Assembly: GCF_001667885.1 (NCBI RefSeq)
Contig: NZ_LZJW01000042.1
Location: 40,773-104,772, forward strand
Direction: 5' to 3'
Source: Mycobacterium scrofulaceum
GTDB taxonomy: Bacteria; Actinomycetota; Actinomycetes; Mycobacteriales; Mycobacteriaceae
Length of the DNA stretch: 64,000 nucleotides
In this document: piece after piece, positions 35,344-43,294 of the stretch
Layout: the number at the start of each line of letters is the position of its first letter
Numbering within the stretch: position 1 is the first letter of the stretch
Position numbers and translations under genes: made by a program
Notes under the pieces: generated by a model
Database searches by the model: none
What the model was told of the DNA's origin: nothing
The model's input: only the letters and a program-made list of their open reading frames with translations

Positions 35344-35885
35344 GAGCTGCGAGCGGTACTCGCCGCGTCTTTCTCGGTGGTCGAGCCCTCGTGGGTCAGC
35401 TGGCCGCCGGCGCTCTCCAGGTGCGCCCGCACGAACCACTGGAACTTCTCGAGGTTGCCGGCCTGGTCGATCAGCAGGTCCTGCGTCACCGGGTCGAGCT
35501 CCTCGGTCTCCTCGATGTACTTGCGGATGTCTTCGATGACGCCGGTGTAGACGAGGTCGAGCGCCGCGAGGTGGGCCTGGACGGTATCGCGGCCGACTGA
35601 ATAGTCGTCCCAGGTGCGGTCTTTGATGATGGCCCCTGGCGTGCCCTGCGGCGAACCGCCCAGGGCCGCGATGCGCTCGGCGACGTCATCGGCGAAGCCG
35701 CGGACCGCGTCCACCTGCGGATCGATCATCTCGTGGACACCAATAAAGTTGGGCCCCACCACATTCCAGTGCACGTGCTTGAGCGTCAGGTGGAGGTCGT
35801 TGTAGGTGCTCAGTTGTTTTTGCAGCAGTTCGGTCAGCCGCGCTCCCTGTTTATCGGTGAGCCCCGGGATGGTGAACTGTGTCAT
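35340..35885 (-). CDS. dps: DNA-binding protein from starved cells (Dps)
   Basis: Dodecameric ferritin-like miniferritin, 181 residues, that oxidises and stores iron and protects DNA. The ferroxidase ligands H39, H51, D66 and E70 agree with those described for mycobacterial Dps1. The N-terminus (TQFTIPGLTDKQGARL) is short; the C-terminal tail (about 160-181) is polar and could bind DNA. ATG at 35885 has GGAGG upstream. A SigF-like promoter (35928-35953) precedes it. Not in the M. tuberculosis order at this place. Confidence 0.95.
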   Translation of the reverse strand: MTQFTIPGLTDKQGARLTELLQKQLSTYNDLHLTLKHVHWNVVGPNFIGVHEMIDPQVDAVRGFADDVAERIAALGGSPQGTPGAIIKDRTWDDYSVGRDTVQAHLAALDLVYTGVIEDIRKYIEETEELDPVTQDLLIDQAGNLEKFQWFVRAHLESAGGQLTHEGSTTEKDAASTARSS

Positions 35886-35927
35886 CGATTTCCTCCGTTT
35901 CGCACACGGTCACATATTCGGGGTTGG

Positions 35928-35953
35928 TTACCCGATGGCCGTTGCTGAAAACC
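35928..35953 (-). promoter_or_regulatory. SigF-like promoter of dps
   Basis: Read on the minus strand: GGTTTT (-35), 14-bp spacer, GGGTAA (-10); equivalently GTTT-N15-GGGTA. This matches the mycobacterial SigF consensus GGTTT-N15-17-GGGTA. It predicts a transcript start about 35 nt before the dps ATG. The same spacing occurs upstream of hemerythrin and Mn-catalase. Confidence 0.6.
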
Positions 35954-35979
35954 CGGGGCCGACGAGGTGATGACCACGT

Positions 35980-36891
35980 TTAGAGATCGCTGATGTGCTG
36001 CACGGGGAGCCGGGCGCCGCGCCGCGGTTCATACGCGAGACCGCTGGCCTCGAGCAACCGGACCACCCGGTGGCGGTGCGGCCGCATGGGCTCGAGCAGT
36101 TCGAGCATGCCGGCGTCGTCGACCGGACGGCCGATCAGCGTCCAGCCGATCATCTTGGGGATGTGATAGTCGCCCACCGAGAGCGCGTCGGCGTCACCGA
36201 ACGCTCGTTGCGCCGTCTCGGCGGCGGTCCATTCGCCCACGCCCGGCAACGACATCAACGCCTCGCGGGCCTGCGCGGCAGGACGGGACGCCAGCCTCTC
36301 GAGGGAAGCGGCCCGCTGCGCGCACGTCACCACCGTTCGCGCTCGTCCCGGGTCGACGTTGGCGCGATGGAACTCCCAGGACGGGATGTATCGCCACGCC
36401 TCGGCCGAGGGCGGCACCCGCATCCTGGCCGGCGCCGGTCCCGGGGCGGGTGACCCGTACTTGGACACCAGCAGGCGCCATGACCGAAACGCGTCGGCAC
36501 CGGGCACCCGCTGCTCGATGATCGCGGGAATCAACGCCTCGAGCACCCGCCCGGTGCGGCCCAGGCGCAGGTGTGGGACCCGGCGGTGCGCGGCGGCGAC
36601 CGTCGGGTCGTGCGGCGTGAAATCCGAGGCGTCGTCCTCGAGGCCGAGCAGCGCGGGCAGCCCCTCCACGAACTCCGGCGCCCCGCCTCCCCAAGCGACG
36701 CAGTAGGCCGCGTTGGCGGCGGCCCGGCTGATCCGTGCGGTGACGGGTCCGGTGGGCAGCAGGCTGGTTCGCCAGATCGCGCCGTCCCCGGACGACTGAA
36801 AACACGGGTCGCGCGGCCCCCGGCGAAGCGGCGCCAGCGTGTGGCCGAAGCTGACCGGCCCCGGGAACGTGACAGTGCGCGCGCTCTCCAC
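35980..36891 (-). CDS. HhH-GPD DNA glycosylase (AlkA/MagIII-like, Rv0142-like)
   Basis: A 303-residue protein of the helix-hairpin-helix base-excision glycosylase superfamily. The HhH element is LMSLPGVGEWTAAETAQRAFG, and the catalytic aspartate is probably D of VGDYHIPK. The N-terminal beta region (about 1-90) replaces the usual AlkA domain. GTG at 36891 is preferred, with GGAGAG 7 nt upstream, over TTG at 36933, which would overlap the divergent promoter. Corresponds to Rv0142. Likely removes alkylated or oxidised bases. Confidence 0.85.
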   Translation of the reverse strand: MESARTVTFPGPVSFGHTLAPLRRGPRDPCFQSSGDGAIWRTSLLPTGPVTARISRAAANAAYCVAWGGGAPEFVEGLPALLGLEDDASDFTPHDPTVAAAHRRVPHLRLGRTGRVLEALIPAIIEQRVPGADAFRSWRLLVSKYGSPAPGPAPARMRVPPSAEAWRYIPSWEFHRANVDPGRARTVVTCAQRAASLERLASRPAAQAREALMSLPGVGEWTAAETAQRAFGDADALSVGDYHIPKMIGWTLIGRPVDDAGMLELLEPMRPHRHRVVRLLEASGLAYEPRRGARLPVQHISDL

Positions 36892-36906
36892 CGACCGACT
36901 CTCCGA

Positions 36907-36936
36907 TTGACCGTTAACGATGTGCCAAGTCAATAT
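36907..36936 (+). promoter_or_regulatory. SigA-like promoter, possibly leaderless, for the SnoaL gene
   Basis: TTGACC (36907-36912), a 17-18 bp spacer and TCAATAT (36930-36936) resemble a SigA promoter. The ATG at 36946 is only 9-10 nt past the -10, where transcription would begin, so the mRNA may lack a leader. This also fits the absence of a Shine-Dalgarno site there. Confidence 0.5.
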
Positions 36937-36945
36937 TGCGATGTG

Positions 36946-37341
36946 ATGACGCCGTTCGATGACCCACAGGGCGAACTGGCTTGGATGTTCCTACAGAGTA
37001 CGAGCGACGGTGGCGACCTCGACGAGGGCTTCACCCTGCTCAGCGACGACTTCACCTACTGGACGCTGCTCACCCGCTCCTCGTGCGACAAGGAGACGTT
37101 CCGGCGGGCGATCGAGCGACGCAAACAACAACTCGAGCTGACCATCGACCTGGTGCGCTGCGTCAACGAGGGAGAGACCGTGGTCGTCGAGGCGCAGGCC
37201 AGCGGCACCACCACCGGCGGCGTCGAATACGACAGCCCGTTCGTCTGCATCTTCGACACCCGCGACGGGCTGATCGTCTCGATGCGCCTGTACAGCGACA
37301 CCCGGGCACACGAGGCCGCGCTGCCCGGGTGGACTTATTAG
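36946..37341 (+). CDS. SnoaL-like protein (Rv0141c-like)
   Basis: A 131-residue NTF2/SnoaL-like protein. It has an N-terminal helix (ELAWMFLQST), a short acidic loop, then the FTLLSDDFTYWTLL strand region and a C-terminal VCIFDTRDGLIVSMRLYSDTRAHEAAL typical of ketosteroid-isomerase-like folds. ATG at 36946 is the likely start under a leaderless promoter; the track frame extends upstream through the divergent glycosylase gene and is rejected. Function unknown; hydrophobic ligand binding is plausible. Stop overlaps the DUF427 gene by 4 nt. Confidence 0.85.
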   Translation: MTPFDDPQGELAWMFLQSTSDGGDLDEGFTLLSDDFTYWTLLTRSSCDKETFRRAIERRKQQLELTIDLVRCVNEGETVVVEAQASGTTTGGVEYDSPFVCIFDTRDGLIVSMRLYSDTRAHEAALPGWTY

Positions 37342-37718
37342 GACGCCGACACGCTGATTTCGGCCTTGTTCGGGTAGAAAGCCACATGCCCGGCGATCGC
37401 CGCGACCGCCGGATAGGGCTGCTCATACGTCCAGATGACGTCCTCGACGGTGTCACCGGCCGAGCTCGTCACGCTGTAGTAGCTGGCCTCACCCTTGAAC
37501 GGGCAGTAGGTGCTGGTGTCCGTGCGGGTCAGCCGGTCCTGAACCACGTCGCTCATCGGAATATATTGCACCGCAGGCAAACTGGCTTCGCGCAATTCCA
37601 GGGCGGCCGTCGTGTCGGCCACCAGCTCGCCGTTGACGCGCACCTGCACCCGCCCCTTCGTGGTCTCGATGGTGATCGGGTGGCCAGCGCTGGGCTCTTT
37701 GATTTCGGGGTGGCTCAT
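37338..37718 (-). CDS. DUF427 protein, single domain (Rv0140-like)
   Basis: A 126-residue single DUF427-domain protein, a small beta-sandwich. It contains TTKGRVQVRVNGELVADT, AVQYIPMSDV and the conserved TYCPFKGEASYYSV motif with DVIWTYEQPYP. ATG at 37718 has AGGAGGAGA upstream. Compare with the tandem version at 7362. Position matches Rv0140. Its stop overlaps the convergent SnoaL stop as TTAG. No enzymatic activity is established for the family. Confidence 0.9.
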   Translation of the reverse strand: MSHPEIKEPSAGHPITIETTKGRVQVRVNGELVADTTAALELREASLPAVQYIPMSDVVQDRLTRTDTSTYCPFKGEASYYSVTSSAGDTVEDVIWTYEQPYPAVAAIAGHVAFYPNKAEISVSAS

Positions 37719-37777
37719 GGTCTCCTCCTAGACGCCGATGAGTTGTGCAACGCGAGCCGGCGCCCGAGGCTTCCCGA

Positions 37778-38803
37778 TCAGTCGGGTTGGGCGGCCGGGC
37801 TGGTCTTCCGGGGGTTGCGCATGGCGGCCCAGAACCGCGCCGCCTCGCGGATCGATTCCTCGACCGGGCGCGGCTGCCAGCCCAATTCCCGCTTCGCCTT
37901 GCTGCTGTCCACGGGGGCTTCGGCGCGCATCATCCGCACGGAGGCCAAACTGAGCTCGGCGTCCTTCCGGGTGAGCCGCGCCTTGAGCGTGCCGGCCGCC
38001 GCCAGGGCGTAGAGCATGGGGACGGAGATCGACCGTTGCGGCGGCGGCACCCCGGCCTCGTCGGCCGCGATGCGGACCACGTCGTTCAGCGCGATCATCC
38101 GTTCGGACACCAGGTATCGCTCACCGATGCGCCCGCGCTCGGCCGCCAGGATCATCGCCCGCGCGGCGTCGTCGACGCCGACGACTTCCAGCTGAATGCC
38201 GTTCATCAGGAAGGGCAGCTTGCCGAACACCGCACCGGCGATGAAGGCGCCGTGCGGAGTGCCGCCCCAGTCGCCGTTGCCGTAGGTCGTCGACACGCAC
38301 ATCGCGATGGCGGGCAAGCCGGCCTCGGCCACGTACCGCAGCACCAGATTCTCGGCGTCCAACCGCGACTGGACGTAGGGAGTCAGCCGGCGGGACCGGA
38401 TCACGTCGTCCTCGGTCGCCACGTGCCCATGTCGCCGGCCGACCGTCGTATAGGTGCTCGTGAAGATGAACCTGCGTAGGTCAGGTTGGTTGACGGCGAC
38501 GTCGAGAACGTTGCGCAGGCCGTCGACGTTGGTGCGGAACAGCGGCGTCGGGTCGCGCAGCCATGCGCGGGTGTCGACGACGCAGTAGTAGACGTCGTCC
38601 ACGCCGTCCATCGCCTCCCGCAACGTCGCGTCGTCGAACACGTCCCCGTGGAACCGGGTCAGCTCGAGGTCGTCGATGGAACGGGTGTTGGCGTTCGGGC
38701 GCACCATCGCCCGAACCGGCAATCCGTCGGCCACGAGCTGGCGGGTGACGTGCGAACCCAGAAAGCCGTTGGCGCCGATGACGAGCTTGGGCTTGGTGGT
38801 CAC
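37778..38803 (-). CDS. NAD-dependent epimerase/dehydratase-type oxidoreductase (Rv0139-like)
   Basis: Extended SDR of 341 residues, similar to Rv0139 and to dihydroflavonol-4-reductase-like enzymes. It has the GANGFLG nucleotide motif near the N-terminus (LVIGANGFLGSHV), the FTSTYTTVG strand with the catalytic Thr/Ser, and PYVQSRLDAE, where the Tyr-x3-Lys is changed to Y-x3-R. The replaced lysine is unusual and may reduce activity. GTG at 38803 overlaps the SnoaL stop as GTGA. Substrate unknown. Confidence 0.88.
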   Translation of the reverse strand: MTTKPKLVIGANGFLGSHVTRQLVADGLPVRAMVRPNANTRSIDDLELTRFHGDVFDDATLREAMDGVDDVYYCVVDTRAWLRDPTPLFRTNVDGLRNVLDVAVNQPDLRRFIFTSTYTTVGRRHGHVATEDDVIRSRRLTPYVQSRLDAENLVLRYVAEAGLPAIAMCVSTTYGNGDWGGTPHGAFIAGAVFGKLPFLMNGIQLEVVGVDDAARAMILAAERGRIGERYLVSERMIALNDVVRIAADEAGVPPPQRSISVPMLYALAAAGTLKARLTRKDAELSLASVRMMRAEAPVDSSKAKRELGWQPRPVEESIREAARFWAAMRNPRKTSPAAQPD

Positions 38804-39306
38804 TGGGCTCCCCCGTTCTCCTGCATCCACCTAGCCGCGTCCTCGTCGAGCGTGCCCAGCGCCTGGGCCTTGCGGCACCACTTCAGCCCGGCCCGCAGGA
38901 AGCGCAACGGGTTATAGATGTCTTCCTGGCGGCGCCACAACCCGTCCCCCGCGTACGTGACGATGGAGATGTTGGTCGCGCTGATGACGCTCCCGTCGCC
39001 CGGATCGCGCATGGGGTTGTCCAGTTCGCAGATGATCCGGCCGGTCGGCTCGTCGATGACGGACCACAGCGAGGGGAACGCCACCATGTGGCTGCCGGGG
39101 TACGTCGTCATCGTCCGCTTGATCCACTGGCGTACCTCGTCGCGGCCGTGCATGGTGCCGGCCGCGTGCTCGACGTACTCGACGTCGGGTGTGTACTGCT
39201 CGACCCAGGCGTCCCAGTCGTGCGTCTCGGCGGCCCGGGCCACCGTCTGCTCGAACTTCTCGAAGGCGGCGGACAGTTCGCTGCGGGAGAACGTAGGAGT
39301 CGTCAT
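38800..39306 (-). CDS. SnoaL-like protein (Rv0138-like)
   Basis: A 168-residue NTF2/SnoaL-like protein. The core helix EKFEQTVARAAETHDWDAWVEQYTPDVEYVEHAAG and the GRDEVRQWIKRTMTTYPG segment are typical. ATG at 39306 is the first in-frame start after the msrA promoter region; the 39372 extension is not supported. It is coupled to the Rv0139-like gene by GTGA, so they may act as a pair, for example isomerase/dehydratase plus reductase. Substrate unknown. Confidence 0.87.
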   Translation of the reverse strand: MTTPTFSRSELSAAFEKFEQTVARAAETHDWDAWVEQYTPDVEYVEHAAGTMHGRDEVRQWIKRTMTTYPGSHMVAFPSLWSVIDEPTGRIICELDNPMRDPGDGSVISATNISIVTYAGDGLWRRQEDIYNPLRFLRAGLKWCRKAQALGTLDEDAARWMQENGGAQ

Positions 39307-39396
39307 GCTGCGGCACTTCGGAAAATCGTCGCGACGTTGCGGCTCATCGGCGGAGTGTAGCCTGGGCGGCATCGTGGCGGGCTAGGAGGACGAGCA

Positions 39397-39909
39397 ATGG
39401 CAACCGAAAAAGCGATACTCGCCGGCGGCTGTTTCTGGGGCATGCAAGAGCTCATCCGCAAACAGCCGGGTGTGGTTTCGACGCGGGTCGGTTACACCGG
39501 CGGTGACGTCCCCAATGCGACCTACCGCAACCACGGCACCCACGCCGAGGCCATCGAGATCGTCTACGACCCGGCGGTCACCGACTACCGCACCATGCTC
39601 GAGTTCTTCTTCCAGATCCACGATCCGACAACGAAGGACCGGCAGGGCAACGACCGTGGACCCAGCTACCGGTCGGCCATCTTCTACCTCGACGAGGAGC
39701 AGAAGCGCATCGCGCTGGACACCATCGCCGATGTCGACGCGTCGGGGTTGTGGCCCGGCAAGGTCGTGACCGAGGTCAGCCCGGCCGGGGATTTCTGGGA
39801 GGCCGAGCCCGAGCACCAGGATTACCTGCAGCACTACCCGAACGGGTACACCTGCCACTACATCCGCCCGGGCTGGAAACTGCCGCGGCGGGCCACCGCC
39901 GGCCAGTAG
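39397..39909 (+). CDS. msrA: Peptide methionine sulfoxide reductase A
   Basis: MsrA reduces methionine-S-sulfoxide in proteins. The active-site motif GGCFWG places the nucleophile at C12; [23 protein letters not shown] and the [12 protein letters not shown] strand are family signatures. A C-terminal cysteine (GYTCHY) could be the resolving residue. 170 residues, normal size. ATG at 39397 has AGGAGGA upstream. Corresponds to Rv0137c; convergent with cyp138 with 11 nt between the stops. Confidence 0.97.
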   Translation: MATEKAILAGGCFWGMQELIRKQPGVVSTRVGYTGGDVPNATYRNHGTHAEAIEIVYDPAVTDYRTMLEFFFQIHDPTTKDRQGNDRGPSYRSAIFYLDEEQKRIALDTIADVDASGLWPGKVVTEVSPAGDFWEAEPEHQDYLQHYPNGYTCHYIRPGWKLPRRATAGQ

Positions 39910-39920
39910 GCGGGCCCGGC

Positions 39921-41246
39921 TCAGCGCCGGTGCACCACGATCCGGCCGCCGTCTTTGGGCGTGTAGGCAACGCCGCGGCCGTGCCACCGCTCCCCGGGCG
40001 CCGTCGTGGTCTCGATGGTGAAGTGGCGCAATACCGTTCGCAGCACGACGTCCATCTCCATGTTGGCGAACGCCGCCCCCACGCAGCGCCGGGTGCCACC
40101 GCCGAACGGGATCCACGCGAAGGCCGACGGCTTGGTCCCGATGTAGCGTTGCGGATCGAAGCGCTCCGGATTCGGGAAGACGTCGGGGTTTTCGTGGATC
40201 TGCGCGATGCTCACCAGGATTGACATGCCGCGGGGGATGACCCACTCCCCGAGCTGGTAGCGCGGAGGGTAGACGCGCCGGGCGGCGAAATCGATCACCG
40301 TCCGCGCCCGCTGGACTTCCAGGATGGTGGCCTGGCGCCATTCCTGTCCGTCGCCGTCGGCCTCTTCGGCCAGGGCGGCCAGCACGTCCGGGTGGCGCGT
40401 CAGTCGCTCGAACGCCCAGCCCAGCGTGGAGGCCGTCGTTTCGTGACCGGCAGCCAGCAGCGTGAGCAGCTCGTCGCCGATGTCCTTGCGCGACATCACC
40501 GAACCGTCGTCGTAGGTGCTGCGCAACATCAGCGCGAGCACGTCGCTGCGCTCGTCGAAGTTCGGGTCGGCGCGCTCGGCTTCGATCAGCCTGTCGATGA
40601 CGGCGTCATACCGGCGGCGCCACTCGTCCAGGCGCCCCCACGGGGTGAAGCGCCCGTAGTTGCGCCGCGGTTTGGGCATGGTCGCCATCCGCGAGCCCAG
40701 CGTGACCCACGGCGGGATGAGGCGGCGCAGCTCGTCGAGCTCGGCGCCTTCTGCTCCGAAGACGGCGCGCAGGATGGCGTTGAGCGTGATGTGCATCATC
40801 GACGGTAGCGTCGGAAACGCCTCACCCTCGCGCCAGCCTGCGGTCTCCCGCAGGGTCTCTTCTTCGATGATCGATTCGTACTTCTTCATGCTCTTGCCGT
40901 GGAAGGGCGGCGCCAACAACCGGCGGCGCCGGCGGTGGTCTTCGCCGTCGAGCGCGAACACGGACCCCGAGCCGAAGAGCCGGCTCAAGTTGGGCTGGAT
41001 GTTGCCGAGCTCGTCGGGGCTGGTGGTGAAGATCTGCTTGGCCAGCTGCGGGTCGGCGACCACCACGACCTCGCCGTACATCGGCAGGTTCAGCGTGAAA
41101 ACATCGCCGTAGCGGCCGGCGAGCCGCTGAATCATCCCGCGACGCGACACCGCAAAACCCAAACCCTGCAACATCTTTGGCAGCCGGGCCGCCGGGGGCA
41201 GCCTGACGGCGGCGGAGGCCGCGGGGGCGGTGACGAGTTCACTCAT
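39921..41246 (-). CDS. cyp138: Cytochrome P450 CYP138
   Basis: A 441-residue P450 closely similar to M. tuberculosis CYP138 (Rv0136): shared stretches include NIQPNLSRLFGSGSVFALDG, HRRRRRLLAPPFHGKSMKKY and RKDIGDELLTLLAAGHETTA. The I-helix motif AGHET, ExxR (EVQR) and haem loop FGGGTRRCVG (C388) are intact. ATG at 41246. It is divergent from a TetR gene across two GGTAC-N6-GTACC palindromes, so repression by that TetR is likely. Substrate unknown; no redox partner is adjacent. Confidence 0.95.
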   Translation of the reverse strand: MSELVTAPAASAAVRLPPAARLPKMLQGLGFAVSRRGMIQRLAGRYGDVFTLNLPMYGEVVVVADPQLAKQIFTTSPDELGNIQPNLSRLFGSGSVFALDGEDHRRRRRLLAPPFHGKSMKKYESIIEEETLRETAGWREGEAFPTLPSMMHITLNAILRAVFGAEGAELDELRRLIPPWVTLGSRMATMPKPRRNYGRFTPWGRLDEWRRRYDAVIDRLIEAERADPNFDERSDVLALMLRSTYDDGSVMSRKDIGDELLTLLAAGHETTASTLGWAFERLTRHPDVLAALAEEADGDGQEWRQATILEVQRARTVIDFAARRVYPPRYQLGEWVIPRGMSILVSIAQIHENPDVFPNPERFDPQRYIGTKPSAFAWIPFGGGTRRCVGAAFANMEMDVVLRTVLRHFTIETTTAPGERWHGRGVAYTPKDGGRIVVHRR

Positions 41247-41284
41247 GGCGGGCTGCTCCCCTATTCTCCCCGGAAATCCGGGGT

Positions 41285-41300
41285 GGTACCGCGGTGTACC
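41285..41300. promoter_or_regulatory. Operator 1 in the cyp138/TetR region, GGTAC-N6-GTACC
   Basis: A 16-bp inverted repeat GGTACCGCGGTGTACC between cyp138 and its divergent TetR gene. Center-to-center distance to the second site is 33 bp, about three helical turns. Typical of a TetR autoregulated pair. Confidence 0.7.
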
Positions 41301-41317
41301 AAGACCTTTGCCGTTAC

Positions 41318-41333
41318 GGTACTCTGTAGTACC
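41318..41333. promoter_or_regulatory. Operator 2 in the cyp138/TetR region, GGTACT-N4-AGTACC
   Basis: A perfect 6-bp inverted repeat around four bases, GGTACTCTGTAGTACC. It shares GGTAC/GTACC arms and the 16-bp length with the site at 41285. It is 42 nt from the TetR start and probably overlaps both promoters. Confidence 0.75.
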
Positions 41334-41375
41334 AACCTCTGACAAGAGGGGCGTGCCTGACGGAAGGGGCCGGCC

Positions 41376-41984
41376 GTGACTTCAGCGGCGACAACGACTG
41401 ACGAAGCGGTCGTTGGAGATCCGTTCCGGCTGAGGTTGCTCGACGGCCTCGCCGCCTCCATCGCCGAGCGCGGCTACCGCGCCAGCACCGTGGCCGACGT
41501 TGTCCGTCACGCCCGCACGTCCAAGCGCACCTTCTATGACCAGTTCGCAAGCAAGGAAGAGTGTTTCCTGGAGCTGCTGGGGTCCGATATTGAAAGGCTC
41601 GGCGAGTGCATTGCGGCGGCCGTCGATCCGGAGGCCGACTGGCATGAGCAGATAGGCCAGGCGGTCGAGGCGTACGTCAGCTACATCGAGTCGCGGCCGG
41701 CCATCACGCTCAGCTGGATTCGGGAGCTTCCCTCGCTCGGCGCCGCGGCCCGCCCGGTGCAGCGTCGTGGGCTGCAGCTGCTGTCCAGCCTGCTGATCGA
41801 CCTCAGCGCCAGCCCCGGCTTCCGGCGGGCCGCGCTGCCGCCGCTGACCGCCCCGTTGGCGGTCATCCTGCTCGGCGGGCTGCGAGAACTGACCGCCCTC
41901 GCGGTCGAGGACGGAAAACCGGTGCGGGGCATCGTAGAACCGGCCGTCGACGCCTCCATAGCTCTGCTCGGCCCGCGACACTAG
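41376..41984 (+). CDS. TetR-family regulator (Rv0135c-like)
   Basis: A 202-residue TetR repressor, HTH at about 17-62 (FRLRLLDGLAASIAERGYRASTVADVVRHARTSKRTFYDQFASKEECFLELL). GTG at 41376 is the start, as the divergent operators lie just upstream. The C-terminal domain contains a long hydrophobic helix (LTAPLAVILLGGLRELTALAV). It is divergent from cyp138, matching Rv0135c/Rv0136. Likely represses cyp138 and itself in response to the P450's substrate or a related compound. Confidence 0.93.
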   Translation: MTSAATTTDEAVVGDPFRLRLLDGLAASIAERGYRASTVADVVRHARTSKRTFYDQFASKEECFLELLGSDIERLGECIAAAVDPEADWHEQIGQAVEAYVSYIESRPAITLSWIRELPSLGAAARPVQRRGLQLLSSLLIDLSASPGFRRAALPPLTAPLAVILLGGLRELTALAVEDGKPVRGIVEPAVDASIALLGPRH

Positions 41985-42023
41985 GGTCGATCGCAGACAT
42001 CCAACCGAACAAAGGACCTTGCG

Positions 42024-42236
42024 ATGCGGCTATCGACCCGGAACCAACTCACCGGGACCATCACCGAGGTCGACCTCGGCAGCGTGATGGCGATCGTGAG
42101 GGTCAAGCTCGACGGCGGTGAGCAGATCGTCACGTCCTCGGTCACCAAGGACGCCGCGCTCGATCTCGGGCTCAAGGCCGGGCAGCCGGCGACCGTCTTC
42201 ATCAAGTCCACGGAAGTCACCATCGGGGTCGACTAG
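42024..42236 (+). CDS. Molybdenum-binding Mop/TOBE-domain protein (molbindin-like)
   Basis: A 70-residue single Mop/TOBE domain. The sequence STRNQLTGTITEVDLGSVMAIVRVKL and TSSVTKDAALDLGLKAGQPATVFIKSTEV follows the molbindin consensus, which binds molybdate or tungstate as a multimer. ATG at 42024. It lies 2 nt before the zinc-type dehydrogenase. No molybdate transporter or molybdoenzyme gene is in the window, so it may be an orphan storage protein. Function assigned by family only. Confidence 0.9.
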   Translation: MRLSTRNQLTGTITEVDLGSVMAIVRVKLDGGEQIVTSSVTKDAALDLGLKAGQPATVFIKSTEVTIGVD

Positions 42237-42238
42237 CC

Positions 42239-43282
42239 ATGGCGTCGACGATGCGCGCCGAGCGCTTCTACGCGGACACCAAAACCGTTGCACTCGAAGA
42301 CGTTCCGATTCCCGAGCCGGGCCCCGGCGAAGTCCTCGTCAAGGTCGCCTTCTGCGGCATCTGCCATTCGGACCTGAGCCTGATCAACGGCACCTTCCCG
42401 GCGCAGCAACCCGTCGTGACCCAGGGCCACGAGGCGTCGGGCACCATCGCGAAACTCGGCCCGGAGGTGACCGGCTGGGACGAGGGTGACCGCGTGGTCG
42501 TTCCCGCCGGCCGGCCGTGCCAACGGTGCGCGAACTGCCGCCGCGGCGATGTGGTCAATTGCCTGCGGATTCAATTGATGGCGTTCGCCTACGACGGGGC
42601 GTGGGCCGAATACACCGTGGCGCAGGCGACGGGCCTGACCCGGGTGCCCGACAACGTTCCCCTGGAGCAGGCCGCGATCCTGGCCGACGCGGTGTCGACG
42701 CCGTTCGGGGCCGTCGTCCGGACGGGAAAAGTCGCGGTCGGTGAGTCGGTCGGCGTGTGGGGCGTGGGTGGGGTCGGCACCCACATCGTCCAGCTCGCGC
42801 GGCTGGTCGGCGCCGCGCCGATCGTCGCCGTCGACATCAATCCCGCGGTGCGGGAACGGGCGTTGAGCCTCGGTGCGGACTACGCGTTCGACTCCCGTGA
42901 CGACGGACTCAGGGACGGCATCGCGGAAGTCACCGGCGGGCGGCTTCTCGATGTGGCCTTCGACGCCGTCGGGCTGAAGGCGACGTTCGAGCAAGGGCTC
43001 GACTGCCTCACGCCCGGCGGCCGGCTGGTGGGCGTCGGGATGAGCGCGGAGGCTCCGACCGTCGGCCCCACCTCGCTGTTCGGGTTGACCCACAAGCAGG
43101 TGCTGGGGCACTTGGGCTATCAAAACGTCGACATCGAAACGCTGGCGAAGTTGGTTTCGGCTGGGCGCCTTGACCTTTCAAAGTCGATCAGCGCCATCGT
43201 CGCCCTGGAGGACCTCACCGAGGGCATCGAGATGCTCGAGCACCAGGACGGCAATCCCATCCGGATCCTGGTGCGGCCCTAA
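42239..43282 (+). CDS. Zinc-dependent alcohol dehydrogenase
   Basis: A 347-residue zinc-type MDR alcohol dehydrogenase. Catalytic zinc ligands are C42 (GICHSD), H64-E65 (GHE) and a later Cys; the structural zinc cysteines C94, C97, C100 and C108 are all present. The NAD motif GVGGVGTHIVQLARL follows. ATG at 42239 directly follows the molbindin stop; an ATG at 42251 is also possible. It resembles NDMA-independent alcohol dehydrogenases of mycobacteria. Co-transcribed with the Mop protein, probably by chance. Confidence 0.92.
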   Translation: MASTMRAERFYADTKTVALEDVPIPEPGPGEVLVKVAFCGICHSDLSLINGTFPAQQPVVTQGHEASGTIAKLGPEVTGWDEGDRVVVPAGRPCQRCANCRRGDVVNCLRIQLMAFAYDGAWAEYTVAQATGLTRVPDNVPLEQAAILADAVSTPFGAVVRTGKVAVGESVGVWGVGGVGTHIVQLARLVGAAPIVAVDINPAVRERALSLGADYAFDSRDDGLRDGIAEVTGGRLLDVAFDAVGLKATFEQGLDCLTPGGRLVGVGMSAEAPTVGPTSLFGLTHKQVLGHLGYQNVDIETLAKLVSAGRLDLSKSISAIVALEDLTEGIEMLEHQDGNPIRILVRP

Positions 43283-43294
43283 GCGCGCCGGCGC

